The position numbers were made by a program, and so were the translations under genes. DNA of 64,000 bases, taken from the NCBI GenBank assembly GCA_945888525.1, contig CAMDAF010000004.1:53483-117482 (forward strand), read 5' to 3'. Below are positions 1 through 9,047 of the stretch, piece after piece (position 1 is the stretch's first letter; every line of letters starts with the position of its first letter). This stretch comes from Chitinophaga pinensis (GTDB lineage Bacteria > Bacteroidota > Bacteroidia > NS11-12g > UBA955). Under the pieces are notes generated by a model. The model saw only the letters and a list, made by a program, of their open reading frames with translations. It was not told the DNA's origin and did not search any database.

Positions 1-1428
1 CATGAAGATTACTTGGTATTTAGTTACTGTAAATTTAACACCGTCGAATACGAAACCATCAAGGTAAGCGTATAGGAATGATTGCATGCTAATTTCACCT
101 CTGTTGTATGCACCTGAACTCAAAGTACCCAATTGAGCAACTGGCTTTGGAACAGTCTTGATTCTGAATTTTTGTTCACCCATTCTTTTGCTGGTTCCAT
201 CAGGCATTTTAGCGCTAACAGAAATAGTGCTTTCCTTTTGACCCAAAGATACAGTAGCTACGTATTTGCCATCCCCTTTTTTAACCAAAGAGATGCCAGC
301 ACCAGCACTAACTGAAGTATTACCAGGGGTAACACCAGGAACAGAAATTGACATTGGGTTATCTAATCCGATGTAGAGCACATTCATTGCATCAGCTGCA
401 ATGGTAGCAGATGGTTGGAATGAGGTCCATTCGATTGGCTCAGCATTTACCCAAAAATCTATTGCACCTGTCTCAGGATTAACGGTCTTAATCTTTGCAT
501 CAATTTTATGACTTCCTACACCTGAGGCGGTAGCCGTATATTCTCCAATACCATCTACAACTTTAACGGTTTGTCCATTAACCATAATTTCATTCGCTGC
601 TTCAGAGTTATATGCCATTAAGGCAATTTTAGCTTTGAATTGAGAACCTGCCATAACATTGGTAGATTCTGCAATAACCAAGGCAGCCGTTTTATCGAAT
701 TTAGCTACAGTTGCATCAATGTTCTCAGATAACTTAGTTAGTATATCTGTTTCTAATGATTTACAATCGTTTTGCACCTTAGTCAATATGGCCATAACAC
801 CTGCTACAGGAGAATGTCCTAAAACATCTCTTTCCCACGTTTTAAGGGCACCGTTCTCATCTTTGAAATCTTCTACTCTAAAGGCAGTATTCTTTTCAAA
901 CATTTGTTTAACAGCTTTATCATCTTTAACACCATCTAAAACAGTTAACATTTTAGCCCGTGTGTTGTCGATTAATTTTCTTAAATCGTCTCCTTTGCCT
1001 TTTACACCAGGATCGTCAGTACCTAAGTAATGCTTATGGCCTTCCATGTCATCACCTTTACTCATTTCTCTGATTCCAGCTTCGTTAGCCTCCGCTTCTT
1101 TTCTACCACCTGCAGCTACTTCGATATCTGTTTTATATTTATCGATGTCTTTGCAAAAAGCATCAGAAATAGCCTGAACTTGTCTTGCTTTATCTGCCCA
1201 TTTTTTTGCTCTTGCTCCCTTTGATGGATCCTCTTCAGCAGCTTTGAAAGCGGCCATGATGGCTTTGTTTTTGTCAGTTAAAGCCTGACTAGCTTTACTG
1301 AATGAAACCTCCATAAGGTGGAATGCCTTTAGAATTTCATTCGATATATTTAGCGCCAATAATGCAATCAACACCAAATACATCATGTTGATCATTTTCT
1401 GCCGGGGGGATAATTTACCACTTGCCAT
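1..1428 (-). CDS. gldM: Gliding motility / T9SS protein GldM (C-terminus outside window)
   Basis: Inner-membrane-anchored periplasmic component of the T9SS/gliding motor, working with GldL as the proton-driven motor that energises secretion. The start ATG is at 1428 and 476 codons are present with no stop before the window edge, so the gene is partial; family members are about 510 residues. The N-terminus has a short cytoplasmic piece (MASGKLSPRQKMINMMYLVL) running into a single transmembrane helix (about residues 15-35), followed by a helical segment and then beta-rich repeats typical of the GldM periplasmic domains. It lies 36 nt downstream of gldL on the same strand, in the usual gldK-L-M order; gldN would be expected just beyond position 1. 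Confidence 0.95.
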   Translation of the reverse strand, partial: MASGKLSPRQKMINMMYLVLIALLALNISNEILKAFHLMEVSFSKASQALTDKNKAIMAAFKAAEEDPSKGARAKKWADKARQVQAISDAFCKDIDKYKTDIEVAAGGRKEAEANEAGIREMSKGDDMEGHKHYLGTDDPGVKGKGDDLRKLIDNTRAKMLTVLDGVKDDKAVKQMFEKNTAFRVEDFKDENGALKTWERDVLGHSPVAGVMAILTKVQNDCKSLETDILTKLSENIDATVAKFDKTAALVIAESTNVMAGSQFKAKIALMAYNSEAANEIMVNGQTVKVVDGIGEYTATASGVGSHKIDAKIKTVNPETGAIDFWVNAEPIEWTSFQPSATIAADAMNVLYIGLDNPMSISVPGVTPGNTSVSAGAGISLVKKGDGKYVATVSLGQKESTISVSAKMPDGTSKRMGEQKFRIKTVPKPVAQLGTLSSGAYNRGEISMQSFLYAYLDGFVFDGVKFTVTKYQVIFM

Positions 1429-1464
1429 TTCTTAATTCTCCTTTCTTAAATTGTTTGGAAAGAA

Positions 1465-2124
1465 TTAATTCTTAGAAGCACCACCCATAGCACTTAACAT
1501 GCTACCATAAACATTGTTTAAGGTACCTAAGTTTTTATTTAATTTGTTGATATTGTCTTTGAATTCAGCACTGTCATTAGCAGTAGAAGACAAGGTATTA
1601 ACCATTGTAGTTAATCCACCTGCAAATGAATTCATTGAGCTACTAATCTCATTAGATGCAGAACCGATAGATTCGATTGCCTTAGCAGCTTTAGTGATAT
1701 TAGATGTGTACTCGTTGGTTGCTAGTGTAGCGTTGCTCAAACTGGCCATGTCTTTAACGTTGTCGCTTAAAGATTTCAAACCATTTCCTAAGCTCGTAAT
1801 CAATTCTGGACCTACTTTAGCCTCAGCCAACATTTTGTCTAATTGTTGAGAGATTGTACCTTTTGCCTTCTTTTCGCTCGGCTCAATACCTGCTAATTCT
1901 GGATATACTAAAGTCCAATCATACTCTGCGTGCATAGGTTCAAATACTGATATGAAGAAAATCAAGGCTTCTGTTCCAAGTCCTAAGATCAGCATCAAGT
2001 TTGCTCCAGGCCAGTGCATAATCTTGAATAATGCGCCAATGATTACTACTGCAGCACCCCATCCATAGACGTATGCCATTATTTTTTTAAATTGTTTGCT
2101 TTCGAAAAAACTGTTACTGCTCAT
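1465..2124 (-). CDS. gldL: Gliding motility / T9SS inner-membrane motor protein GldL
   Basis: Inner-membrane partner of GldM in the T9SS motor. The 219-residue protein has two closely spaced N-terminal transmembrane helices (about 18-35 and 41-60) with the family motif FKIMHWPGA between them, a charged residue inside the second helix (E52 in GLGTEALIFF) and the FEP motif after it. In the GldLM motor, conserved lysine and glutamate residues in these helices are implicated in proton coupling; K34 and E52 are the visible candidates here. The rest is a cytoplasmic helical tail rich in Ser/Asn/Lys. It sits between gldK and gldM on the same strand with short gaps, so the three are almost certainly cotranscribed. 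Confidence 0.95.
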   Translation of the reverse strand: MSSNSFFESKQFKKIMAYVYGWGAAVVIIGALFKIMHWPGANLMLILGLGTEALIFFISVFEPMHAEYDWTLVYPELAGIEPSEKKAKGTISQQLDKMLAEAKVGPELITSLGNGLKSLSDNVKDMASLSNATLATNEYTSNITKAAKAIESIGSASNEISSSMNSFAGGLTTMVNTLSSTANDSAEFKDNINKLNKNLGTLNNVYGSMLSAMGGASKN

Positions 2125-2186
2125 AATTAATAAAATTTGTTTTTGGTTAATGTTAATTGGTTATTGTTATTTATATTGTCTATTGT

Positions 2187-3614
2187 CTACTTTACATCCT
2201 TGTTTGATCTGCCGATGTAGGTTTGTATGCATCGGAATCCAACATAACTTTTAGATGTGTCTTGATACTCGTATGTTCTGCTGCCATTTTGAATAAAATA
2301 AGCAACATCTTTCCAACTTCCGCCTTTGATTACTTTGCGTTTCAAAGTTATTGCAGAATTCTCTTTACCTGTTCTATTGCCTTTGCCATCACTGGCATAC
2401 TCATCAATGTTAATTCTATAGTCAGGGTTAAGGTCATGCGTGAATACATGTGATTGCTCACTCCAAGCATTTATAGTCCATTCAGCAACGTTACCAGCCA
2501 TATTGTATAAACCGTAATCGTTAGGGAAATAACTATCCGCTAAAACAGGATACATTCCACCGTCAGCGCCGTAGTTGCCTCTTAACGGTTTAAAGTTTGC
2601 CAACATACAACCTTTACTATTTCTAGTGTAAGGACCGCCCCATGGATATGGACTACTTACTCTTCCGCCACTCGCAGCATACTCCCACTCATATTCTGTA
2701 GGCAATCTGTAATCCTCTGTTAATGGATCACCATAAGATTCCCAATAAGCATTTTTGTAAATGGTTCTCCAAGCTGCGAAAGCATTTGCTTGGTGCCAAT
2801 TCACGCCAACTACTGGATAGTTATCATACTTCACGTGGTTGTAATAATGACGAGCCATTGGATCGTTGTATGCGTAAGTAAAATCTCTTACCCAACAAAG
2901 TGTGTCAGGATAAACCAATGTTTTGTTGGTTTTGATGTATTTGCTACGGTTTTTAACTCTACCTTCTTGGTATTTGTCTTGGTTTTCAGCATCGTTTGCC
3001 GCAAACTGGTAGTCAAACCATTGGTATTCATATTCTAATTGGTTAACATCAATCTGCTTTTTACCTCTGAAACGCTCATCAGCACCATAATACAATTCTT
3101 CTAATTCATCTTTGTACTGGGTTTCATCAAAATCTAATTCATAATTGATAAATCCCATTCCGTTGTTTACATCAGAATTACCTGTGAAGTCATCGGGGAA
3201 AGCGGTAAATAATTTCTCATCACCACTCATAACCCTTTTTATTGAATCTATTACGAAATTCACGAATTGACGGTACTCATTGTTGGTGATTTCAGTTTCA
3301 TCCATCCAAAATGCAACAATACTAACTTGCTTGTTAGGTGCAACAAAAGATTGAAAAACGTCCTGATCTCTTTGACCAGAATGGTAAGTTCCCGATGGAA
3401 CATATACAGTTCCAATTGGCTGAGGATGAAACCAAAGTCCCCTTCCTTGAATACCGATCAGGTCACCGGTATTTACCGGACCACAACCAGCAAATGTGAA
3501 CAAGCCTAAAACCAAAGCCAATCTTGTAATATTAGCCATGCCCTTCCACTTACTCTCTTTTTTAGCTGTTGTCTTTTTTAGTGTACTGACAACAAAATCC
3601 ATTTGATTCTTCAT
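2187..3614 (-). CDS. gldK: Gliding motility / T9SS lipoprotein GldK (FGE-sulfatase fold)
   Basis: Outer-membrane lipoprotein that forms, with GldN, the periplasmic ring of the T9SS. A lipobox (LFTFAGC) lies near residue 44, and the rest matches a formylglycine-generating-enzyme/sulfatase-modifying fold: MDETEITNNEYRQFV, VVGVNWHQANAFAAW, RLPTEYEWEYAA, NMAGNVAEWT and KGGSWKD are the hallmark segments. Members of this fold in GldK are structural, not enzymatic. The start is ambiguous: ATG at 3614 gives an unusually long 31-residue basic n-region, whereas ATG at 3539 (MANITRLALV) gives a textbook lipoprotein signal. The 3614 start lies 57 nt from a good promoter. First gene of gldK-L-M. Confidence 0.93.
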   Translation of the reverse strand: MKNQMDFVVSTLKKTTAKKESKWKGMANITRLALVLGLFTFAGCGPVNTGDLIGIQGRGLWFHPQPIGTVYVPSGTYHSGQRDQDVFQSFVAPNKQVSIVAFWMDETEITNNEYRQFVNFVIDSIKRVMSGDEKLFTAFPDDFTGNSDVNNGMGFINYELDFDETQYKDELEELYYGADERFRGKKQIDVNQLEYEYQWFDYQFAANDAENQDKYQEGRVKNRSKYIKTNKTLVYPDTLCWVRDFTYAYNDPMARHYYNHVKYDNYPVVGVNWHQANAFAAWRTIYKNAYWESYGDPLTEDYRLPTEYEWEYAASGGRVSSPYPWGGPYTRNSKGCMLANFKPLRGNYGADGGMYPVLADSYFPNDYGLYNMAGNVAEWTINAWSEQSHVFTHDLNPDYRINIDEYASDGKGNRTGKENSAITLKRKVIKGGSWKDVAYFIQNGSRTYEYQDTSKSYVGFRCIQTYIGRSNKDVK

Positions 3615-3670
3615 GTTTAAAATACTGAAATATATTGTTTATGTGTGTGTAATCTTAGCGTTATATAATG

Positions 3671-3700
3671 CAAAAATAAGAGTTTTTGAACAAATGTCAA
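3671..3700 (-). promoter_or_regulatory. Bacteroidota-type promoter of gldKLM
   Basis: On the minus strand, TTG (3700-3698), a 19-nt spacer and TATTTTTG (3678-3671) match the -33/-7 consensus TTG-N19-TAnnTTTG. It lies 57 nt before the first possible gldK start and separates gldKLM transcription from the upstream porP-type gene. Confidence 0.6.
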
Positions 3701-3777
3701 TAACTTTTATAAAAGTGTAACGATTATTTTTGAGCCTTTATTGTTCAATGACTATTTTTTTCTAAAAATATTTATTT

Positions 3778-4839
3778 TTAGTCTGAATCCCTGTGCATGA
3801 AGGGAGGCGTAATAATGTTGATTTTAGGTGTTGGCGGTATGACAATTTCGAAGCAATAGTTTAACTGTATTTCATGTGTACCTGTTGATACAGTAAAAAC
3901 TTTTGTCATATTTAAGTCATATGAATACCCAATTCTCAAACCAGCCAATGGGCCTTTGAATCCTGAGTAACCTAGCATAATAGAAAATGCATCGGCAGTG
4001 GTTCTGTAAGCGACTCCGCCCCAAAGTTTTCTTTGGTATTCAACCAAGGCAGTCATATCGGCTTGAAAAACGGTGTTGTATTTGAACATTACCGATGGAT
4101 GAAATATTAAATCTGGTTTTCCCATGAAATCCAACATGTCAATGCCACCGCTAACGTAAATGTGTTTTACTGGCGTATGAAACACAGTTCCCCCACCGAA
4201 AACAAACTGTGGGCTGTTTAAATTTAAAACCGATGCACTGATCCATAAATTTCTAGTTGAAACTGAATTCACCATTGGATCAATGTAGTATACACCTGCA
4301 CCAAAAACGTAGTGTCTATCTGAAACTGGCAATGTAGGGATATTCGGATCATTTGGTGCCAATGGTTTTAGCTTTGCGCCATTCAAACCTTTTTGCAACA
4401 TATTCATCTCAAAACCTAATGACAATCTTGCTCCGCTTCTAAGAGGAATAATTCCGGCTGCATCCAATTTGACGTGGGTGGCGTTTTCATAGCCCAATTT
4501 GTCGTTTATAAACCCTATTCCCAATCCGCCATACTGGGTAATTGGCGCTGAAAAAGTAAACATTTGGGTCTTAGGACCAACATTTTTTTCAGCAGGAGGA
4601 ATCGAACTTGGATTGTTTGGATCTGGATAAAATTCCAAGGTGCGGTCTTCATAACCCAAGTACTGATAGTGCGACAAGGCCGTAACGCAAAAACGCTTCA
4701 AAGAGCCTGCTACAGCTGGATTGTACGCCATCCTATTAAATGCATAATGGGTGGTGTATGGGTCCTGTTGGGCCTTCAAATCGCCACCTATTAAAAGGGC
4801 GAAAGTTACACTTAGGAGAGATAGTATGATTCTATTCAT
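3778..4839 (-). CDS. PorP/SprF family T9SS outer-membrane protein
   Basis: Predicted 353-residue outer-membrane beta-barrel of the PorP/SprF family, which anchors T9SS components or adhesins at the outer membrane. It has a Sec signal peptide (about 1-23, ending LKAQQ), then the characteristic N-terminal signature QDPYTTHYAFNRMAYNPAVAG, and alternating amphipathic strands with repeated glycine and aromatic residues (GGLGIGF, SLGFEMNML, GLRIGYSYDLN, HEIQLNYCFEI). Family members are usually about 300-350 residues. It is directly upstream of gldK on the same strand, the arrangement seen for porP next to porK/L/M/N. Family members are numerous in one genome, but this context makes the core PorP role the most likely. 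Confidence 0.88.
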   Translation of the reverse strand: MNRIILSLLSVTFALLIGGDLKAQQDPYTTHYAFNRMAYNPAVAGSLKRFCVTALSHYQYLGYEDRTLEFYPDPNNPSSIPPAEKNVGPKTQMFTFSAPITQYGGLGIGFINDKLGYENATHVKLDAAGIIPLRSGARLSLGFEMNMLQKGLNGAKLKPLAPNDPNIPTLPVSDRHYVFGAGVYYIDPMVNSVSTRNLWISASVLNLNSPQFVFGGGTVFHTPVKHIYVSGGIDMLDFMGKPDLIFHPSVMFKYNTVFQADMTALVEYQRKLWGGVAYRTTADAFSIMLGYSGFKGPLAGLRIGYSYDLNMTKVFTVSTGTHEIQLNYCFEIVIPPTPKINIITPPFMHRDSD

Positions 4840-4870
4840 TTGCTGGTTTATTTCAATACAGTATGATTTA

Positions 4871-4901
4871 CAAATATGAAGTCAATAATTGAATTAAACA
4901 A
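4871..4901 (-). promoter_or_regulatory. Probable promoter of the porP/sprF-type gene
   Basis: Minus strand TTG (4901-4899), 20-nt spacer, CATATTTG (4878-4871). One mismatch to the TAnnTTTG -7 consensus. It is 31 nt before the start codon. Confidence 0.4.
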
Positions 4902-5032
4902 ATTTTTTTCCAATATAGTGTCCAAAGGACAAAACAGTTGCTTTACTCGTTTAAATTAAAGCTTAATTTAATGTAATTTTAAAGGCTGTTTTTTTTCAAG
5001 ATTCATGGTCTGAAATGTTTGGTATTTTACAG

Positions 5033-5065
5033 CAACAAAAAACCCACTGTCGAGTGGGCTTTTTA
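5033..5065 (-). terminator. Intrinsic terminator after dnaA
   Basis: Perfect 6-bp stem CCCACT/AGTGGG with a 4-nt loop at 5043-5058, followed on the minus strand by a run of six T. It lies 28 nt after the dnaA stop. A CTTTTT run on the other side could also stop plus-strand transcription. Confidence 0.8.
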
Positions 5066-5086
5066 TAAAATCTTTTAATACAAATA

Positions 5087-6535
5087 CTAGTAAGTGTTGA
5101 TGCGAATTCTTTTGTTTAATTCTTCTACATCGTGTCTGAATTTCTTGTCGGTATCAATTAAATCATTAACTGTTTGACAAGCATGTATTACCGTGCTGTG
5201 GTCTCTGTTGCCAAAATGCGTTCCGATGTTTTTTAAAGATGCTTTGGTTAAATCCTTTGCAAAATACATGGCAATTTGTCTGGCCTGTACAATCTCTCTT
5301 TTTCTGGTTTTTGATTTAACACTGTCAATTGAAACATTATAGAAATCACATACCAATTTCTGTATGTAATCGATGCTGATTTCTCTTGTGGCATTTTTGA
5401 CGAAATTCTTCATCATTTGCTTCGCTAAATCAAGATCAATTTCTTTTCTGTTTAGTGAGCTTTGCGCCAATAATGAAATCAATGCACCTTCAATCTCTCT
5501 GATGTTGTTGTCTACGTTGTGTGCAATGTATTCAACAACTTCTCTATGCAAAGCCAAGCCACTTTCGTAGGCTTTGTTTTCTAAAATTGCAATTCTAGTT
5601 TCAAAATCAGGAATACTTAAATCGGCAGATAATCCCCATTTGAATCTTGACAACAATCTTTCATCTACATCTTTAATGTCCTTAGGTGCTTTATCACTTG
5701 TCAGAATGATTTGCTTTCCTGTTTGATGCAATTGATTAAAAATAGTAAAGAATATTTCTTGGGTTCTGGTTTTCTGAGACAATTGGTGAATGTCATCAAC
5801 AATTAACACATCTAAACTTTGGTAAAAATTCACAAAGTCATTCTGATTGTTTGCTTTAACTGATTCTACATATTGATTTACAAAACGCTCAGCAGATACA
5901 TATATAACCGTTTTGCTTTTGTTAACCTGTTTGATTAAATTACCAATGGCATGTACTAAATGGGTTTTACCCAGGCCAACACCACCAAAAACCATTAAAG
6001 GATTGTAAGCCGTACCACCAGGGTTGTGAGCTACTGCCCAACCTGCACCTCTTGCCAATCTGTTGCACTCACCTTCGATAAAATTATCAAATGTGTATTT
6101 TGGATTCAATTGTGAATCAATTGGAATTTTCCTTAAACCCGGAATAATAAAAGGATTCTTAATATTGTTGGTAACATTAAGCGGTAAATTAACTTCGTTG
6201 GTTACTGGTTTTTTACTGCTGCCTGTTGGTACATTAATCGTGTAAGGACCATTGTTTGGTGTACTGTTTTCAACAATGATGTTGTACTCCAATTTTGCGC
6301 CTACACCTAAAACTTGCTTTAGTGTCTTTTGTAAAAGCGTAACATAATGCTCTTCGAGCCATTCGTAAAAAAACTGACTCGGAACTTGAATGGTAAGTAC
6401 TTTGTTTTCTAATTTTACAGATCTTATTGGGTCGAACCAAGTTTTAAAACTTTGCGGGTTCAAATTGTCCTTAATAATTTTAAGGCAATTTGCCCAAACA
6501 GATTCTGCGTTAAATTGTTGTCCACTCATGCTCAT
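5087..6535 (-). CDS. dnaA: Chromosomal replication initiator protein DnaA
   Basis: AAA+ initiator that binds DnaA boxes and melts the origin. The 482-residue product has all four domains: an N-terminal DnaB/partner-binding domain (about 8-85), a variable Asn/Pro-rich linker (90-140), the AAA+ core with Walker A GGVGLGKTH (184-192) and Walker B VLIVDDIH (243-250), sensor and arginine-finger region ERLLSRFKWGL, and the C-terminal helix-turn-helix with the DnaA signature GNRDHSTVIHACQ. Length is normal for the family. The 3' side has a strong terminator; the 5' intergenic region is very AT-rich but has no convincing run of DnaA boxes. It is monocistronic between mcm and the T9SS block. Confidence 0.98.
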   Translation of the reverse strand: MSMSGQQFNAESVWANCLKIIKDNLNPQSFKTWFDPIRSVKLENKVLTIQVPSQFFYEWLEEHYVTLLQKTLKQVLGVGAKLEYNIIVENSTPNNGPYTINVPTGSSKKPVTNEVNLPLNVTNNIKNPFIIPGLRKIPIDSQLNPKYTFDNFIEGECNRLARGAGWAVAHNPGGTAYNPLMVFGGVGLGKTHLVHAIGNLIKQVNKSKTVIYVSAERFVNQYVESVKANNQNDFVNFYQSLDVLIVDDIHQLSQKTRTQEIFFTIFNQLHQTGKQIILTSDKAPKDIKDVDERLLSRFKWGLSADLSIPDFETRIAILENKAYESGLALHREVVEYIAHNVDNNIREIEGALISLLAQSSLNRKEIDLDLAKQMMKNFVKNATREISIDYIQKLVCDFYNVSIDSVKSKTRKREIVQARQIAMYFAKDLTKASLKNIGTHFGNRDHSTVIHACQTVNDLIDTDKKFRHDVEELNKRIRINTY

Positions 6536-6702
6536 TATATTTCTTTGATTTTCAATGTGTTGTCGTATGCTGTCTGATTTTCAATTCAGTTCTGAAATTA
6601 AGTTCAAAAAAAGTTATTAAAAAAATTTTTTTATGTTGTTTGTTAATTATTTTTACATACTGAATCGCTAATATGACTTGCTTATTTACGATTAAGCCAT
6701 AA

Positions 6703-6730
6703 TTTGTTAACATTTCTAATTGTTAACAAA
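6703..6730. repeat. Inverted repeat between dnaA and the mutase gene
   Basis: Perfect 10-bp arms TTTGTTAACA / TGTTAACAAA with an 8-nt spacer, each arm containing the palindrome TGTTAACA. It begins 20 nt after the mutase stop and about 170 nt before dnaA. It could be a weak terminator (no clean T run) or an operator. Confidence 0.5.
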
Positions 6731-6749
6731 ACAGAAAAAAAATAAATCT

Positions 6750-8297
6750 TTACCCTTGGTATTCTCCAAATACCAAGCGCAAGGTGTCTGCAATTTCACC
6801 AAGGGTGCAATAAGCCTCAACGCAGTTAACAATATGCGGCATCAAATTCTCATTTGTCTTTGCCGCCTCAGATAATTTATTTAGCAATACCGCAACTTGT
6901 GCATTATCACGTTCTAGTTTAAGTTTGTCTAACTTCTCGATTTGAACTTTTCTGATGCTATCATCTATCTTCATTAGCGGCGTGCTGTTGATTTCTTTTT
7001 CAACGTATTTATTCACACCAACGATGGCTTTTTCGTTCTTTTCAATTTGCTTTTGGTATATGTAGGCACTTTTTGCTATCTCATTTTGCATATACCCTTG
7101 CTCAATTGCAGCTACACTTCCACCCATCGCATCAATCGTCTCAATGTATGAATAAGCCAACTTTTCAATTTCATCAGTTAGGGCCTCTACATAATAACTT
7201 CCGCCCAAAGGATCCACACTATTTGTTACACCACTTTCATATCCAATAATCTGCTGGGTTCTCAAAGCTATTCTGGCTGCACTTTCTGTTGGCAAACTTA
7301 AAGCTTCGTCAAAACCATTGGTGTGCAAACTTTGAGTACCACCCATAACCGCTGATAAAGCTTGTAAGGTTACCCTTATTATATTGTTCTCCGATTGTTG
7401 TGCTGTTAATGTTGAACCACCTGTTTGTGTGTGGAAACGCAACATTTGCGCTTGCGGATCGGTAGCACCTAGAGATTTGGTTATGTTTGCCCACATTCTA
7501 CGAGCAGCTCTGAACTTTGCAACTTCTTCAAATATGTCATTGTGCGCATTGAAGAAAAAACTCAAGCGCTTTGCAAATACATTAATATCCAATCCTTTTT
7601 CTAAGGCAGATTGCACATAGGTCTTACCATTAGCTAATGTAAAAGCCAATTCTTGGGCAGCTGTACTTCCCGCTTCCCTTATGTGATAACCAGAAATAGA
7701 AATGGTATTCCACTTTGGAACTTCTTTGCTACAGAATTCGAAAATATCTGTAATCAAACGCATGCTTTGTTTTGGAGGATATATATAGGTGCCTCTTGCA
7801 GCGTATTCTTTTAAAATATCATTTTGAATCGTCCCACTGATCATTTTCAAATCCGCACCTTGCTTTTTGGCTAATACGATATACATAGCCAACAAAGTAG
7901 AAGCGGTTGCGTTAATGGTCATACTGGTGGTGATATCCTGGAGCTTAATGCCATCAAATAATGTTTCGAAATCTTTCAAAGAATCGATAGCAACACCAAC
8001 CTTTCCTACCTCGCCTTCGGCAAATTCATGCGAACTATCATACCCAATTTGAGTAGGCAAATCAAAAGCCACAGACAAACCCATGGTGCCTTGACCCAAT
8101 AAGAAATGGTAGCGTTTATTTGACTCTTCGGCAGTTGAAAAACCAGCATATTGTCTCATTGTCCACAATCTTCCTCTATACATATCATTGCGAATACCGC
8201 GTGTGTAGGGAAAATCTCCTGGAATTTCTGAAGTTTCGGATCCGTAATATGGACGGATTTCAATACCACTTTCGTTGCTGATTTTTTTTGTATCCAA
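6750..8297 (-). CDS. Methylmalonyl-CoA mutase, large (catalytic) subunit without B12 domain
   Basis: Adenosylcobalamin-dependent acyl-CoA mutase catalytic subunit, most likely interconverting methylmalonyl-CoA and succinyl-CoA. The 515-residue protein covers the TIM-barrel domain: FPYTRGI, the [13 protein letters not shown] segment whose tyrosine is the methylmalonyl-type active-site residue, [32 protein letters not shown] and [10 protein letters not shown]. The cobalamin-binding domain with DxHxxG is absent, and the protein ends at [10 protein letters not shown], so a separate small subunit must be encoded elsewhere. The start is TTG (8297), chosen because no in-frame ATG precedes the conserved GIEIRPYYG region. 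Isobutyryl-CoA or 2-hydroxyisobutyryl-CoA mutase is less likely because of the tyrosine. Confidence 0.9.
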   Translation of the reverse strand: MDTKKISNESGIEIRPYYGSETSEIPGDFPYTRGIRNDMYRGRLWTMRQYAGFSTAEESNKRYHFLLGQGTMGLSVAFDLPTQIGYDSSHEFAEGEVGKVGVAIDSLKDFETLFDGIKLQDITTSMTINATASTLLAMYIVLAKKQGADLKMISGTIQNDILKEYAARGTYIYPPKQSMRLITDIFEFCSKEVPKWNTISISGYHIREAGSTAAQELAFTLANGKTYVQSALEKGLDINVFAKRLSFFFNAHNDIFEEVAKFRAARRMWANITKSLGATDPQAQMLRFHTQTGGSTLTAQQSENNIIRVTLQALSAVMGGTQSLHTNGFDEALSLPTESAARIALRTQQIIGYESGVTNSVDPLGGSYYVEALTDEIEKLAYSYIETIDAMGGSVAAIEQGYMQNEIAKSAYIYQKQIEKNEKAIVGVNKYVEKEINSTPLMKIDDSIRKVQIEKLDKLKLERDNAQVAVLLNKLSEAAKTNENLMPHIVNCVEAYCTLGEIADTLRLVFGEYQG

Positions 8298-8360
8298 AAT
8301 AAAACTGTTTGTTAAATTAGAGTGCCGTGATCCATTTGCCTACTAAAGGCATTGGATCAA

Positions 8361-8894
8361 TTAAAAATACAAATTGATTTCCGCTTTTAAAAAGTCAATT
8401 GCTTTTGATGTCGGAATTGAATTATCCGCAATCATTTTATCAATAATCGCCTTAGATAAATCGATGCCACTAGAATCAGAGCTGGTTTGCTCATAAGTTT
8501 CGTGTATCAATTGAATAACCTCTTCTTTTACAACTTTAATAATATTCCAAGCTTGATTGCTTATGTAAATTTGTTGCGACAAATTGTGCATGTACTCTTG
8601 GTTTACGGATGTTTCCATTAGGTGCCTTAAGCCCCTGGCGGTATTTGTACCGTCGTTGTAATTGTTGATGAGTGTCTGAGGACTTATTCTTTCTAGAAAC
8701 AAAATCATTCTCTCATAAGCTTGCAATTTTAATGGAGTTAACATACTTGCATTTTGCTTTCTGATTTCCAATTGCATCCTATTTGAATGGTCTTCCATCA
8801 CCTTATTGATGATTACATAGCAAACCGCTAAAACGACCAACGAAGGAATAATGAACTTCAGGATTTCGAGAACGTCATGTAAAAGTGGGTCCAT
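8361..8894 (-). CDS. Conserved hypothetical membrane protein of Bacteroidota
   Basis: A 177-residue protein with one N-terminal transmembrane helix (about 12-30, FIIPSLVVLAVCYVIINKV) followed by a soluble, helical domain containing TPLKLQAYERMILFLERI and QLIHETYEQ. I recognise the general pattern as a small family common in this phylum but cannot assign a function. It lies 63 nt upstream of the mutase gene on the same strand and could be cotranscribed with it. The start is supported by a TAAATTTG box 25 nt upstream. Confidence 0.7.
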   Translation of the reverse strand: MDPLLHDVLEILKFIIPSLVVLAVCYVIINKVMEDHSNRMQLEIRKQNASMLTPLKLQAYERMILFLERISPQTLINNYNDGTNTARGLRHLMETSVNQEYMHNLSQQIYISNQAWNIIKVVKEEVIQLIHETYEQTSSDSSGIDLSKAIIDKMIADNSIPTSKAIDFLKAEINLYF

Positions 8895-8919
8895 TTGATG
8901 TTTAATTGAATGAGAAATG

Positions 8920-8927
8920 CAAATTTA
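8920..8927 (-). promoter_or_regulatory. -7 box upstream of the 8361-8894 gene
   Basis: TAAATTTG on the minus strand, matching TAnnTTTG, 25 nt before the start codon. No TTG at the expected -33 spacing. Confidence 0.35.
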
Positions 8928-9047
8928 ATAAACTTTATTGTTTTTGTTCTAAATTTTGAATTATTTTTTATTTTTAGTCAAGTTGATTGAATTGTTGGTA
9001 GAACAAGTTGATAAAGAGCAAGCGTTTTAACTTTAATTTGTACCGGC

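Noticed and set aside
6536..6749. Replication origin next to dnaA
   Set aside because: The gap is AT-rich and has an inverted repeat, but I see no cluster of TTATCCACA-like boxes; skew analysis is needed before claiming an origin.
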